A DNA stretch of 64,000 nt from Kondoa malvinella (GCA_039545315.1 BCIM01000007.1:62001-126000); one strand, 5' to 3'. Numbered from the stretch's first letter, positions 25,581 to 38,216 are shown. Notes: generated from the letters alone by a model not told the origin. A program made the numbers and translations.

Positions 25581-25619
25581 ACTCATTGAGTCTCACTGAG
25601 TCTCAATGAGTCAGACTCA
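25581..25619. promoter_or_regulatory. Palindromic cluster of TGAGTC (Gcn4/AP-1-like) sites
   Basis: TGAGTC occurs at 25587, 25597 and 25607, spaced exactly 10 bp, the last as TGAGTCA; GACTCA follows at 25614. Within it, ACTCATTGAG (25581-25590) and CTCAATGAGT (25602-25611) form a perfect 10-bp inverted repeat around an 11-nt loop. TGAGTCA is the known bZIP (Gcn4/AP-1) core. It lies about 30-70 bp before the ATG at 25650, so it may act on that gene; this is inference. Confidence 0.5.
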
Positions 25620-25649
25620 GTCGGGCACCGGGCAAGACCGGACTGCTGC

Positions 25650-27678
25650 ATGCAAAGCTCGCAAAAGACAGCCGACCCTTTCATGCCAGCAATGGAAAAG
25701 AATTACGTCTGTTTCGACTTCCTATGGCAGGAGGAGCTGTGTCAAATTGGGCTGCCTCGGGATCGCATGACTGTGGACAATTTGAAAGCAACAGCTATCG
25801 CAGGTATGCGTGTCTCTCGCTTCTCTGGCAGTCGCTGTAATGATTGAGAACGCGCTAGACCTTGAATTGTCCTGGCAAGCGTCTGAACTGAAGTTTATCA
25901 ATTCAGGCTCTGGCAGCAACGTGTACACGAGCGCTCTGAACAACTACGTCTTGCCCAGCGAGAAAATACTCAAATTGATCCTATCCGATAAGGCAGAATT
26001 GTCTGCTTCTCCAGAACCTAGGCCAACGTCAGTTGCGCCTCCTCCTGCCGTCCAGCATACTCCTTATACGGATACGCAAGAGGTCTCGAAGGACGTCTCG
26101 TTGCCTGACGCTGCTACCTCTTCCAACAACGCGAACCAAGCTCCTAGAGCTCTATCACCAATAGTGCAGCCTGAAGCCGAGCAATCGCCAGTGCTCGAAA
26201 CACCTGCACAAGTCACCAATCCTGTTACACAGTCGACTTCGCGAACAAGCGCTGCTTCGCCAGACGTAGAAACACCTCTACATCCAGCTCCCTTTTTCGG
26301 TCCGCAGATTGTAAATCAGGAGTCAGAGGCCTTGAATAACACTCAGAATATCAATAAGGAATCGGAGCTTCAGACAGCGAATCCCGCATCTCAGGCTGAT
26401 CGCGAATCATCTCTATCATCGCTATCCTCCTCGAACACTAGCGAGCGCAATACGAATGCTCCAGCTGAGCAGACGGCTATCTTTCAACAAGCGGCAGAAT
26501 CTTTGGCAGCTAAAATATCAGCTGTGAGAAGAGAATCAGCAGCCCAATCTGCTCCGAAGCCTGTCAGCAGTGAGAAGCGAGTTTCATTCGAAAGTACGCC
26601 TTCGCTAGCTCAACAGCCGGTCGCATCTACCTCAAAGCAGCCTGCGACCATTGATCCGAGGCTACAACGCGCTATGAATCGTCCTCCAGCTCAGACTGGG
26701 TATAATCGGAAGTTCCCTCACGTGCCGAACGAGCAAGTCAACATTCATTACAAAAGGAAGTTCCCTCAGCTATCGGACGAACAAATCACCAAAGCATTCC
26801 AACAACAAGGAGGTGACAAGTTGAGGGCAGAGCAACAAATGGAGGCGTGGGCAGCAGACATCAGACGGAATCAAGTGACGATGAATCCCTCTAGCCAAAC
26901 GGCCAAGGTCGCTCGACCTCCTCCAACTATGACTCAGCCTCTGCACCTACGAAAGAAGCCTAGAATCGATTCTCATTCTGCAGTGCCAGGACCTAGACCG
27001 ATACCTGACCAGCCTCAATCCAACAATAAAGGCAAAGGCGTTGCAAATGCATTCGCTCCAGTTCGCCCGGCACCTCCTGGCAATGCTATCACATCCTCAA
27101 ATTACTCAACCATCGACCGACCGGTACCTCTAGTCTCTTCTTCTGGTACTTCATCTTCCACCTCAAACACGTCGCAGTCGACTTCTGCTTCAAGCTCATC
27201 TCGCGCTAATGCTTTAAAGACCGTCTTTCGAGAGACTCCTCCTGATTCATCGACACCGCCAATAGACGAGTTTTCAGAAGAGGACATCAAGCCGAACATT
27301 CAGAAGGTCAAATCCGATAAGACTGGACGCCGGACATCAGCTGGTCGGAGATTACACTCCAAAGCCGCCAACGAGCTGGTCAATCGCCATCGCTTCAAGT
27401 CGAGGGAAGACGCTACGTCGGATAGACGATGCTGGTGTCAGTTCAAGACTGATACGTATTACCCTGTCATCATCAAGCCTCAAGCTCCGGAACAGATTCG
27501 AGAGGCCGATCCTACTCTCCAGCGCTCGGAAAGGACTTCACATTCTGTCATGTTGTACTTTCCTGGTGAGAATGTCTGGTTAGTCATCCCATCGTTCAGA
27601 CTGGGTTGGCGAATTGACTCTTTCTCGCAGGTCTTGGTGGGAAGAATGGACAAAGCTATTGCCACTGGGAAGGAATAA
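25650..27678 (+). CDS. Disordered protein with CUE-like motif and Tudor-like C-terminus
   Basis: Exon 1 encodes a folded-looking start (NYVCFDFLWQEELCQIGL); a 53-nt intron leads to DLELSWQASELKF. A long Ser/Pro/Gln-rich region follows. Around 26697-26850 are two YxRKFP repeats, the second continuing into LSDEQITKAFQQQGGDKL, which resembles a ubiquitin-binding CUE domain. The C-terminus (27430-27600) has CWCQFKTDTYYPVIIKPQ and SVMLYFPGENVWLV, reminiscent of a Tudor-type barrel that reads methylated or damaged chromatin. I recognise no named family. Role in ubiquitin or chromatin signalling is inference from these two weak matches. Confidence 0.6.
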
Positions 27679-27863
27679 TGAGCTAGATCACCTTTTGATT
27701 CACAGAGCAGCGCAGAATCGACACATGCAAGTCCGGTACGACCTCGCGATGGGCAAGCGGTCCAGTACAGACGGGATCACTAGATGGCTATGAACGCAAA
27801 CGATATGAGTATGCAGGGTGTATAGAATGTAGTACAATTGAAGCATGATCTTGAAACGACAGA

Positions 27864-30098
27864 TCAAAGCTTTCTCGATTTGACCACCTTGTTGGCAATG
27901 CCGCTCTTCTCGCCCGAATAGCCGCTGCGTCCTGCGCTGGCCGTGTCCGCTTTGTAAATGCTCTTCATCGAGCTGACCTTCTTCTTTGCCTTTTCGTACT
28001 TTAAGCGCTTCTTGACTCGAGGGTTGCGATTCGCCTTTGCTCTCTTCGGCGTAAGACCCTTGTTGGCTAGAATAGCTCGCGAGACCGATCTTGGGCCATC
28101 GGCTGATTGTAAGGTCTGAAGTGTGGCACTAAAAAAAATCCATCAGATCAAATTCCAAAGAGGAGATGAAGACATACCGATCTTCCAATCTGCCCTGATC
28201 GTACTCCTCCTTTTGCAACTCCTTCTCAGCCTTCTTGCCCTTCTTGATCAGCCCATAGTATCCATCCTCGTCCTCATCAGGTCCAGCAGACTCGGCGACC
28301 TTCTTAGCAGAAGCAGCATCCGCTTCAAGCTCTTTCGCTCTCTTTGCGCTCTCTCTACGTTGTGCTTCTCTCCTCAAAGCTTCCTTCGAGCGCTGAGGTA
28401 CATCTTCATCGCCTCCAGCCAGAGCACCACGAGCAGCTGATCGTCGATTAGCTTTCTGGTTGATTTGAGAAGTATGGAATCGCAGAGTATGCTTCTTGGC
28501 TGCTCGGTCGTTTGCTTCATGAGAGGTGAGTGAAGGAGCTTCGATAAAGTCGTCTGTTGCCAGAGTAGCTTTGTTTGCCTTCTTAGGTTTGGCTGCGCTT
28601 TCGTAGTCTGGTTGAAGGAAAGAAGGTCGATTAGAGTCTTCTTTCTCTGTTTTGCGCTTCTTCTTGTCAGATACTGGAGCGGCAGTAGCTTTGCGTTTCT
28701 TCGATACTGGCTCGGGCTCGATTTCCGCTTCTGAAAGTTCTTGCTCATCTTCTTCCTCTTCGCCAAAGGCAGACATGTCTTCAGTCGATGCATCCTCCTC
28801 ATCCAGCTCCAGCTCTTCTTCTTCTTCGTCGCCCTCTTGACTCTGCAAGAACTCCAGCAATTCCTCTCGGTCCATATTCTTGTCGTTCAGCAATTCCAGC
28901 ATACTGATAGGCCCATCCTCATCCTCGTCATCCTCCTCCATCCCTATACCTTGCTCTTCCAGACTCTGCAATCCTTCTCTCAACCCTACCAAACGTTTCA
29001 AAACCGTCTCTGCCAATTCAGCCGATCCGCCTTCCGCTACCAATTTCAGCCAAAAGGCAGACACCGACAGATAAGCTTTCGATAAATCAAGATGTAGTTT
29101 CGACAAGCCAATAGCAGGATGAAGTGGTTCTTTCGCTTTATTGTGCACTGCGACGAGGGTTTTGTGTCTTTGCTCCGCTTCTGGTAGATTGGCTGCGCAA
29201 TCCGCAAAATCATGCAAGAGGGAAAGGAGGTGCGGTTGAGTAGCCACAAGGTGGACAATAGCTTCTTCGCGAGTCATTTGCGGCTTTTCAATTTCAGTTT
29301 GAGGAGTAGGAACGGGTTTATCAAAGTGAATCTCGGTGATGCCGTTTGATTTACCTGCTTCTTCTTCTTCCTCGATGAAAGAGCGCTGCTCAGCTGCAAC
29401 AGCATCGAAATCGCCAAAATCCTCCTTGACCAGTTTTTCCCTCGCCAAACGTTGAATGCGACGAGCTTCATAGAGTTCTTCTTGCTCGAGCTCGAGTTGT
29501 TCAGCACGAGTATCAGCAATAGGTGAGCCTTGTTCTCTTTCTTTCCTCGAGACGTGGTAAGCTGCACCCCAGCCTTCTTCAGGTTCCGAATCGCTCTCTT
29601 CTTTCTCTGAGCCAGATTCTGATACTGGATCTGGACGCTTGAAACGAGATATTTCATTCTCTCCTACTGCACGAGGAGTATGGTCGGACGTGTTTTTGCG
29701 TTTTGGGATAGTGAGAGGTGCTTGCGATTCTTCTTCCTCCTCGTCCTCTGATGGTGAGCCACGCCGAGGCAGGTTGAGAGACAAGACTTCTTCATCTTCG
29801 TCGTCGAATACATCGTCTGGGTATACTATAAGCTACAATTGGTTTACAGAAAAGGGAGAACACACCTCTTCGAGCAGGATCATCAAGCAGAACTTTGTCC
29901 AAGTTGGCATCGACTGGCAACAACACATGAGCCAAGTGCCCAAGGTAATTTGGTCGAGCACTCACAAGCGTCTTCGCCCATATCATCAGCCGTCTCTTCC
30001 CAAGACTGGATAGATTTTATACGTCCAGCTCGGTGATCAACTCCATTAGGCGCTGAGGCTGGCCTAGCACCTCGAAAAGACTTCTTGCTCTTTGCCAT
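27864..30098 (-). CDS. UTP3: SAS10/UTP3 ribosome biogenesis factor
   Basis: Exon 1 encodes MAKSKKSFRGARPA; two short introns follow before the acidic YPDDVFDDEDEEVL. WGAAYHVSRKE and a coiled stretch come next. The middle has EAIVHLVATQPHLLSLLHDF and LSKAYLSVSAFWLKL, the Sas10/Utp3 core. Highly acidic tracts follow. The last exon carries the Sas10 C-terminal domain: ANKGLTPKRAKANRNPRVKKR and YSGEKSGIANKV, ending SRKL. The protein belongs to the small-subunit processome, which matures 18S rRNA in the nucleolus. The gene is divergent from the small membrane protein gene at 30463. Confidence 0.9.
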
Positions 30099-30462
30099 AC
30101 TGGCTGCGGCGAGGTCACACGGTGGGAGATGGTCAATAGCAAGAAGCGAGACGATTTTTCTGTTTGAGACTGTTTACAAAAATTACAAAGGCCGATATGA
30201 CACGTGAGCATCACCTAAGCTTCATTGGACTTTGTAAAGGAACCGCAAAAGCAGCGAAGCTACAAGCAAGGTGTACTGCGTAAAGTCGCGCATCTCCCAA
30301 CATCAGAGACATATCCTTGGGTAGAGCAATTCCCAGGCGAAAACACCTTCCAGCCAGACGAATCATTCCGACTCCAGCGAGAAGATGGCTTCTGCGGTGT
30401 AAACCTTCTGCGGGGCATATCTTCTACTAGTTAGCTCTTCTTCTTCTTCAACTACTACCACC
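30099..30462. promoter_or_regulatory. Divergent promoter, UTP3 / membrane protein 1
   Basis: Contains a pyrimidine-rich TTCTTCTTCTTC stretch just upstream of the ATG at 30463. No gene seen. Confidence 0.35.
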
Positions 30463-31011
30463 ATGTCTGAGAAACAAGATTGTTCATGCCCTTGCGTCGA
30501 GAAATCGAGACATGATCGGATTGAGGAAGCCTTGGTGGTTGCGTGTTGCGATGCTTGTTTGAGCATGGCGAGCTATTCAACTTGGGTAAGTTCACCCTGT
30601 GCGTGAGCATTAGATGAGGCTGATCAGATGATAGATGGCACTCGGGAACGGCTTTCAACTTTCGACTGAACAAGCATTCTTGATGAATGGCACAATACTG
30701 CTCAAGGGCCTGTTGATCTTCTTACTCTTGCGATGGTCTATGACGAGGAGCTTGGACTTGTTGGTGTTGAGCGTTATTGCAATCTGGGTTTTACCGTAAG
30801 TGACATCCTCCCGTTCGAAAGCGAGAAGAGAAATTGACTTCTAGGACAGTATTGGATGACCATCTTTCCCGTCGTACAAGATATGGACAGCAGCTATTTG
30901 AGCAGAGGGTTGGTCTGGGCTGCTGTGGCTTTGCCTGTATTGCAGGTTGGTGTGATGATAGGTCATAGGGTTGTACAGAGAAGGAGGGAAGGTGCAATCG
31001 CATTGGTGTGA
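30463..31011 (+). CDS. Small tandem membrane protein 1
   Basis: Exon 1 has a good start context (ACCACCATG) and encodes MSEKQDCSCPC, then ALVVACCDACLSMASYSTW. Exon 2 encodes ILLKGLLIFLLLRW and LDLLVLSVIAIWVLP, two membrane segments. The block CCDACLSMASYS and the later LLLRWSMTRSLDLLVLSV match protein 2 at 31848 (CCDAALSLASYS; LLMRWTTVRSLDWLVLSV). The matching C-terminus is EGAIALV at 31011, but reaching it from exon 2 needs a different phase from the obvious GTAAGT...CTAG intron. So either the splice differs or the copy carries a frameshift near 30800-30850. Function unknown. Confidence 0.6.
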
Positions 31012-31062
31012 AGGAGAGTGTAGGCAGCAGAGTGTGATATGGACAGATTTTGACGTGTATAA

Positions 31063-31618
<556 letters not shown>

Positions 31619-31847
31619 ACACATTTGCACGAAACCAATTCGACGGTATGAGTTATTCTCGCCGAAGCTGTTTTGATCTTCGTGCGAATCGTTGCGATCG
31701 ATCAACGCAAAGATAGGAGATAGCCTCTGGGTACATAGCCAGAGAGACATGCTCCGTCGACGTCGGGGGCGAGAGGCCTCAGCGCCGCGATCAAAGCGTC
31801 GAAGCTGATCACAGCCCCGAGCGTCCTGATATTGATGAAGCTCAGTC
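31619..31847. other. Spacer between CDC48 fragment and membrane protein 2
   Basis: No feature seen beyond the likely promoter of the gene at 31848. Confidence 0.35.
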
Positions 31848-32392
31848 ATGTCGAAGAAGCAGAACACAGCGCAAGACTGGCCCTGTCAGTATAAAGAAGA
31901 CCAAAGCGCACTTGAGGAATCAACCACTGTGATTTGTTGCGATGCCGCTCTTTCGCTTGCCAGTTATTCAGGCTACGTATGTACCGCTTCAAAGCCTGTT
32001 GCGATTCTTGATTCTTGTATAGTTGAATTTGACCGGGCATAAAGCGATACCATCTGAGCAAGAATTGTTTCTTGTTGGGAGTTTGGTCAAAGCGGTGCTG
32101 GCTTTCCTTTTGATGCGATGGACGACGGTCAGGAGTCTAGATTGGCTGGTCCTGTCTGTGCTTGGGCATCTTGCGTTGGCGGTGCGTGACGACTTCCGGA
32201 GAAAGACGATAAACTGAAAGAAAGTAGCGAAATTGCATAACCGTAGGATCGTCGATGGAGCAGTCAACTGCAGGCAAGATGATGATCGTGATTGTTGTAC
32301 TGCCTGTTGCGGTAAAGGGGGTTGCGATGATTGCTCGAGGGTTGTTGCGGTCTAAAGGATCAAGAGACCGAGGTGCAATAGCTTTGGTATGA
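31848..32392 (+). CDS. Small tandem membrane protein 2
   Basis: Exon 1 encodes MSKKQNTAQDWPCQYKEDQ and VICCDAALSLASYSGY. After an intron, exon 2 encodes LFLVGSLVKAVLAFLLMRW and LDWLVLSVLGHLALA. A 46-nt intron (GTGCGT...AAGTAG) leads to exon 3 with MMIVIVVLPVAVKGVAMIA and the ending RDRGAIALV. All junctions keep frame. The protein is a paralog of the one at 30463, with three predicted membrane segments and a CC pair before the first. No family recognised. Confidence 0.65.
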
Positions 32393-33107
32393 GGTCGCTG
32401 GATTCTTCTTGGTACTGGTATATAGTAGCGCAGTGTAGTATCCTGCAAAGTGAACGCCGACGAGTGCGAGAGACGAGTGCGGCTTTTGCGGCGCAGAGTG
32501 CTGGCGGTGTCACATCTTGCCTGGATCAGCGGACAGGCGGTATCGCCTTGTGCAAAGTATAAAGAAGAGATTGGAAGCAATTGACACCGGCCAGCCACTA
32601 AAACAAAGCAGACCGATATAGACCAGAAGGAAGCACGTTGCACGAAGCGGACATCGTGTGATGAGAAAGTTTCAAAAGTCAGAGGAACAGGTCGCTACCG
32701 CGGCACGAATAGCGCATTTGCTGAATCACCCAGAAAGGGGATGACGCGATTGACCCAATGGGAGACTTTTCGATTCGATGCCGGATCAGGTGAACTGCGC
32801 TCAAACAACAGAGAGGAATAGAGATAAGAGACATAGATACTATAGAGTGCGCATAAGTGGACGAAGGAGATAAGGTCCATCATCAGCGAGAGCCGACCGG
32901 GGAAAGGCGAGTCCGGAAACTGTTACATCTTTCTCTTAACCACGACACTCGACTCAATTTTTTGGGATCTGCATCAAGATAGGCCAGCCCTACATTGGAG
33001 ACGATAACAAGTCTCTTTGCAGACGTCAAAGACGAGAAAGGAAGTATTTTCCTGGAGTCCCCAAGTGCTGCCAAAGCCTAAGCTCGTGGGGGTGTGCGTA
33101 AGTCGAG
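32393..33107. other. Long leader/promoter of the Mig1/CreA gene
   Basis: About 0.7 kb without a supported gene. Probably promoter and 5' untranslated sequence of the repressor gene. Confidence 0.4.
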
Positions 33108-35414
33108 ATGGCCGCAACCCCAGAATCTCCTTTGGACCCACCTGCTGGCCCTTCTGAGGCTCCCAAAATCAATACACCTGCGCCTGCCAAAACAGCTGCA
33201 GATTATGCCATTGACAAGTCTCAAATTCCAAGGTACGTCTTGTTGGAGCATGACACTGCATGAATGGTCACTAATGTTTTCCTCTCTCTTTTCACTTTCT
33301 TCCTCATCTCTTTCATTTCGTCTTTTGACTCTTGTCTTTTAATTGTTAAGGTTTGTCGTGTTTTTTTTTCCTGATAAGAAAGTTTCCGATTGGCTCATCG
33401 TGTCGCGTCGATCTCACAGACCTTACAAATGCCCACTATGCGATCGTGCATTCTATCGCTTGGAACATCAAAGTCGACACATTCGAACTCACACTGGCGA
33501 AAAACCTCATGCTTGCACCTTTCCCGGTTGCATAAAGAAGTTCAGCCGCTCGGATGAATTGACTCGGCACGCTAGGATTCACACTAATCCTGGAGGTAAC
33601 AAGAGAGGGAAAAAGGCTTCGCAGACGGCTGGGCAAGCAGGGAGCTCGAAAACAGCAGAAAAGAAGCAAGAAGCCACTCCACTTAGAGTAGGCTCTGGCG
33701 TCTCCTCTGTCCTGCTTGATACTGACCTTCATACTTGCTCCAGGTGCCAGATGAAGCCGCGCAGTCGCCTGCTGGATTTCCTCAGCAGCAGCAAAACATG
33801 GCCGGTCACCCAATGAATGGTTACCCCTACCCTTACCCTCCTTACGGCTATGGACCACCAATGCCAGGCTACCCGTATGGTGTGCCAATGCCCCCTTATG
33901 GGTATCAGTATCCGGGCAATCAAGGCATGCCGCCAAATTGGCAACAGATACAACAGCAACAGCAGCAACAACAGCAGCAACAAGCTGGCAGCAATCCTCA
34001 GAACCAGCAACGAACATCAACGGGTATGCCAATGATGCCGATGGCTGCTCTTGCCAATGCTGCGACCTACGAAATTGAACGCCAAGCCGACATTGACAGA
34101 CGCAGCGGCGATACACCTCCAAATGGCAACTCGCCTTACGAGCAGAATGGCAACCCACTCGCAGGCTATCCCTACGGCGCTGGCTGGCCTCAAGGCTTCC
34201 CTTACCCAGGCTACAACATGATGTCACCCTATGGCGGTAACATTGGCTCGCAAGCAAATTCCTCGAACGGCGACGCAAATGTCATGCCTTCTTTTGATCC
34301 ATCATCGTTTGGACAGCCGAAGCCGGATCCTGCTTCACCTGCCATGGCGGAACAAACGGCAAAGCCGTCCGAAGGTACCAACATCACAAGTCAGTCTCCC
34401 CCTCACCATCAGTGGCCACCAGGAGTCCAAGCCGAGAGTTCTAGCTTTTTTCGCCATAGACCCCAATTTGCTACAGGGCTAGCCCCTTCGACAGATACGT
34501 CTCGCCAACCAAGTCCTGAACCGAATCACCACAGCTCTGACAATGGTTCTCCACCGCCTCCCAACATGCCATCCATGCCCTTTCGCGCCGACATGAATGC
34601 ATTCACGCCTTCTGGCTCACCCATGTTGGCGCCTCTTCGCGGTCTTTCCCTCCTTCAGCAGCAACAACAGCAGCATATGGGTTTTCAGACTGGCTCCCGC
34701 AGTGGAGCCGATACCCCGATCACACCTTACAGCCTTTCTAGACCCGGTTCTCCCAACCACCACACGCCTACGCTCAAATTTGGCTCAGATGGGACATTAG
34801 ACAGTTCGAGAAACGATCTGGTGCAGCATGATTTGCCTTCGCATCACCAGCATGCTCCTCGGCCGCACAAGACGATGGGTCCTTATTCAGGTCATGTGTC
34901 AAAGAGTCGGCCTGGTAGTCCGACATTGGATGGCAGTGGGAGTCTGATTGCGCAGTATCACCTGTCTTCGGGTGGATCAGGTTCAGCAAGCGAAGTGAGC
35001 ACGCCATCGGACGTCCCTGGTACCCTGTCTTACATGATGGAAGGTGACAGCAAGTCCGCTTCGCGAGGCCTTCACGGACATCTGAACGACATTCTTCTCC
35101 CTTCGACCACAGCCGCTAGTTCTCTTCCACCAGTTTCATCACTTGAAGGCTCGCCGTCGCATTTGGCAAACTATTCTCGCGTCTCGCATACACGATCAGC
35201 ACCGGCTTCGAGAGCAGGTTCACCAGATGTCGAAACGGATTCTGAAACGCCTACGAATGCAATCAGTCTGAACAAGGGAACGAGCGAGTCGCATTTGCCA
35301 TCGCTGTTGGGAGGAGGGTCGAATGTTTGGGGTCCGCCGGGTGAAGTGAGCAGGAGATCGAGCAGTACGACGAGTTGGGCGACAGGGTTCTCTATGACGC
35401 CGATGGGTCAATAG
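33108..35414 (+). CDS. Carbon catabolite repressor, Mig1/CreA-type C2H2 zinc finger
   Basis: Exon 1 (33108-33232) is Pro/Ala-rich. A 187-nt intron with a pyrimidine tract leads to two C2H2 fingers: [19 protein letters not shown] and [21 protein letters not shown] joined by the linker RTHTGEKP. This finger pair is the Mig1/CreA type that binds GC-rich sites (SYGGRG). A second intron (33688-33743) precedes a long disordered region with [14 protein letters not shown], a poly-Gln tract (33945-33983) and Ser/Pro-rich tail ending GFSMTPMGQ. The expected role is glucose repression of alternative carbon genes. The GC-content and structure look ordinary for the window. Confidence 0.9.
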
Positions 35415-36025
35415 AGTCGATCAGGTCAGTAAATTCGCGTTTGCTGTTGACTTTCAACTCAGTCGAGGGTCTATTGACAGTCAATCTCCATCGTGCCACT
35501 GTCCCAACCGCAGCGCACAGCATCCGCTCGCACCTAGTAATTACGAGCTCCTTGGCAACAGACACCCTCAAATCTTCCTTCTAATTCATCAATCACCACT
35601 TTAGAGCTGTCAATAGTACAAGAGCCCAAGAACGCACCATGTAGATACAAGATTCTCTATTACTTCTTCAAGGCCCACGCATCAAAACGACTGCGCGCAA
35701 GAAAAGAGTCAAGAGGCGTTCTTTTAGCATTTATCTCAAGCATGAAAGGTCTAATTGGATGGACATTTGCTGTAGCTTTGCATAGAAGCTTCCTGTATTC
35801 GTAGTCTTTAGAAGCGAATGCAGACTTTTACCACTTGAATACTTTCTGTTCTGTCTCGCTCTGATCGAGAAACACGGGGCAAGCATATGCTACAAATCCA
35901 AACACTGAACAATTACAAGAATTACACGATAGCAATCGTCCTACTGAATTGGTCATGATGAGGGAATGTCGAAGTGTGCTGATATATGTTCATATACTAG
36001 TACTGATGAATAGCGAAAGTGTCTG
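35415..36025. other. Intergenic, convergent 3' ends
   Basis: No gene seen. The 3' untranslated regions of the two converging genes probably lie here. Confidence 0.4.
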
Positions 36026-36991
36026 TCATGATGTAGGTCGTAGCGCTGGGTCGTCTAGATCCATCTTTAGTGCATGTTGAACCTGTTCGCGGACGCGAAT
36101 CTGAGACTCTATTAAGAGTAACAGGGAGAGCCAGACGAACCTCTGACATCGCTGCATTGAATTTCACCGTCGTGCCTTGACCCGAATCCTCGCTCGTGTT
36201 TTGTTGGGCGGCTTTAGGCAAAGGAAGAGCTTTCTCATTTGTCCAATTCGATGGAATGCCTTTAGCTGAACTGGACAGTTTGAGCGGTTGTGTAGGCAGT
36301 TGCGCTCGATCTGGGCTGTTTACTGGGACACTCCGTATTACGCCTACGAGACAATCAGGATACAGTACAATATGACAAGGGAAGAACAGCTGACTAGGTG
36401 TGATTGCAGGCGGTGGTTTCCTGGACTGCCTCTTATCCACCTTCTGTCCCTTCTCGACGACAACAACAACATTCTCATCTTGCACTAGAGGTGATGGTCG
36501 CGTAGTTGTTAATGTTAAGGGCTCTGAGTGTGGGATTTCTGCTAGCTGAGGCAAAGGTTTGCCTGATGGGAAATACAATGTCGGGCTGAGTGGATCTCCA
36601 TTCAAAGGTGAAGAGAGCGCTTCAAGGATCTCGTCTAGGTTGGCTTTCTACTATGCTGTCAGCTCGAGTAACAGGTCAAGATGCTCGAAGACTCACTTCG
36701 ATAGCTGCGCCGCCCATACCAGCTCCTGAATTGACGTGCTTAAAATCCCTAGGCTGGCTTATCGATATCTTTGCGACCTGTCCCTAGCATCAGCTTGCAA
36801 TTATTTCAGACAGCATCGAAGGGGCGCACTTTGCGTCGAGCAGGGGCATCAGTCGAATTTCGCTTGGATTGCAATTTCTGTGGACTGCGTTGAGCTAGCC
36901 CTACTGGAGCAGGCTGAGAGTTGTAGCGCCGGCCAGCGGAGCGCGGTAGAGTGTCGTGCGCGTCCCGCCTCAAACACGAAAGCAAGGCCAT
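36026..36991 (-). CDS. Predicted mitochondrial protein, unknown
   Basis: Exon 1 is Arg-rich and lacks acids (MALLSCLRRDAHDTLPRS), like a mitochondrial presequence. It splices to VAKISISQPRDFKHVNSG and GMGGAAIE, then KANLDEILEALSSPLNGD. A basic/Pro-rich region follows. The last exon reads SQIRVREQVQHALKMDLDDP and ends ALRPTS. The C-terminal exon was chosen over a read-through frame because it gives a charged helix. A mitochondrial ribosome or translation role would fit, but I recognise no specific family. Confidence 0.55.
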
Positions 36992-37379
36992 CTTGGGAGA
37001 TCAAAGGGAGTGCAGATATCGATTGGTACCACTAGGTATACCAGAGCAGATGTCGAAAGGTATAACCTAGTTCGAAAGACTATAGAAACGCTCCAGGCGG
37101 TCGACAGGATCAAAGCGCGCATCCCTATTTTGTTTCAGCCATGACGCGATGTCTGCTACTACAACTCAAGCTGTATCTACAGAGTTGCAATGACTCCTTC
37201 AGATCGCTTTGAGGGTCTCTCTTGGCTTCACTCGCTCAGATTCATGATATACCTTCCATAGTTTTCTCTTTGTGTCGAGTCATCTGAGTCGGCAGTGCTT
37301 GACCTTCGTCTCTTCTCTTTTCTCTCTTCTTGCTCTTGCAAACAGCGATATGCAAGCACAGACCGTCTAAATCCAGCTT
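36992..37379. other. Divergent intergenic region
   Basis: No gene seen; promoters of the mitochondrial-type gene and the GNAT gene are expected here. Confidence 0.35.
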
Positions 37380-37966
37380 GTGACTGCGGATAAACCGGAT
37401 ATAGCCCACGGTCTGGTTCAAGAGTATCATGACGTTCAAGGATTCAAGCCAGAGGGTAGAGAAAGCCAGACCACTAATAGCAAGGTAATAATGCGTCTGT
37501 TCACAACAAACATGATGTTCACGGAATCGCAGTACTGGACTTCAGATGGTTGTGCGACTTGGCTGGCGATCGTCGACGAAACTCCAGCGGGTATAGTGAT
37601 TCTACGCCCTTGTCCTGGTGTAGAAGGAGCAAAGGAATGCAAGCGACTTTATGTCCGCGAGAATTGCCGGTGCGTGCCATTGACAGGTCGTATCTAAGTA
37701 GAAATTGACTCTTCCGCAGAGGTAAAAAAGTCGGCGATAGATTGATGGATGCAGTAGAAGTCTGGACAAGAGCAGAAGGTAGCCGATCAGTTTATCTTGA
37801 TTGCCATACAAAGAGGATAGCGGCTGTCAAACTATACCGATCCCGAGGTTAACGAGGAGATTCCCAGATATAACGAGGATTGGAAGGTGAGCCCAGAGAA
37901 GATATGCAGAACCTTCTGATCTGGCGACACAAGGCGAATGTGTTCATGAAGAAGAGCATGACGTAA
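37380..37966 (+). pseudogene. GNAT-family acetyltransferase with a C-terminal frameshift
   Basis: The frame has GLVQEYHDVQGF, then AWLAIVDE-like TWLAIVDETPAGIVILRP and CKRLYVRE. Across an intron come GKKVGDRLMDAVEVW and SVYLDCHTKRIAAVKLYRSRG, i.e. acetyl-CoA-binding motif A and motif B. A TAA follows at 37850. The expected continuation NEEIPRYNEDW and, across an intron, ANVFMKKSM is present but in another frame; two bases appear to be missing. So the gene is truncated by about 20 residues, or the assembly has an indel. Substrate unknown; related enzymes acetylate small molecules. Confidence 0.65.
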
Positions 37967-38216
37967 TCAGGCAGGAAATCTGGAAAACTAAAACAGATGG
38001 ACTCGTTCCGAAGGGAGAACGGACCAAATGAGCGTCTAGTCGGGCGAGAGATGGTTAGGGTGCGATTAAAGCAACTGCAGGCGGTGTGGATGGTTGATTT
38101 TCACAGACGAGGTCGGTTTACATGTCGTGAGCGAGCCATCTGGAAGAGCATTGACGCCCGGTGACCCAATTCACCATCTTGATCACGATACCGCGGACGG
38201 ACGGCAATTCAGAACG
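37967..38216. other. Intergenic, convergent
   Basis: Nothing recognised between the GNAT gene and the F-box/LRR-like gene. Confidence 0.35.

Larger units (their letters stand above)
25056..25649. other. Intergenic with repeats upstream of CUE-like gene
   Basis: No gene seen. It holds a degenerate short tandem repeat (25413-25470) and a palindromic TGAGTC cluster (25581-25619), listed separately. Confidence 0.5.

Noticed and set aside
33436..34278. Long minus-strand open frame opposite the Mig1/CreA gene
   Set aside because: It is the antisense shadow of a well-supported zinc-finger gene and has no family features.
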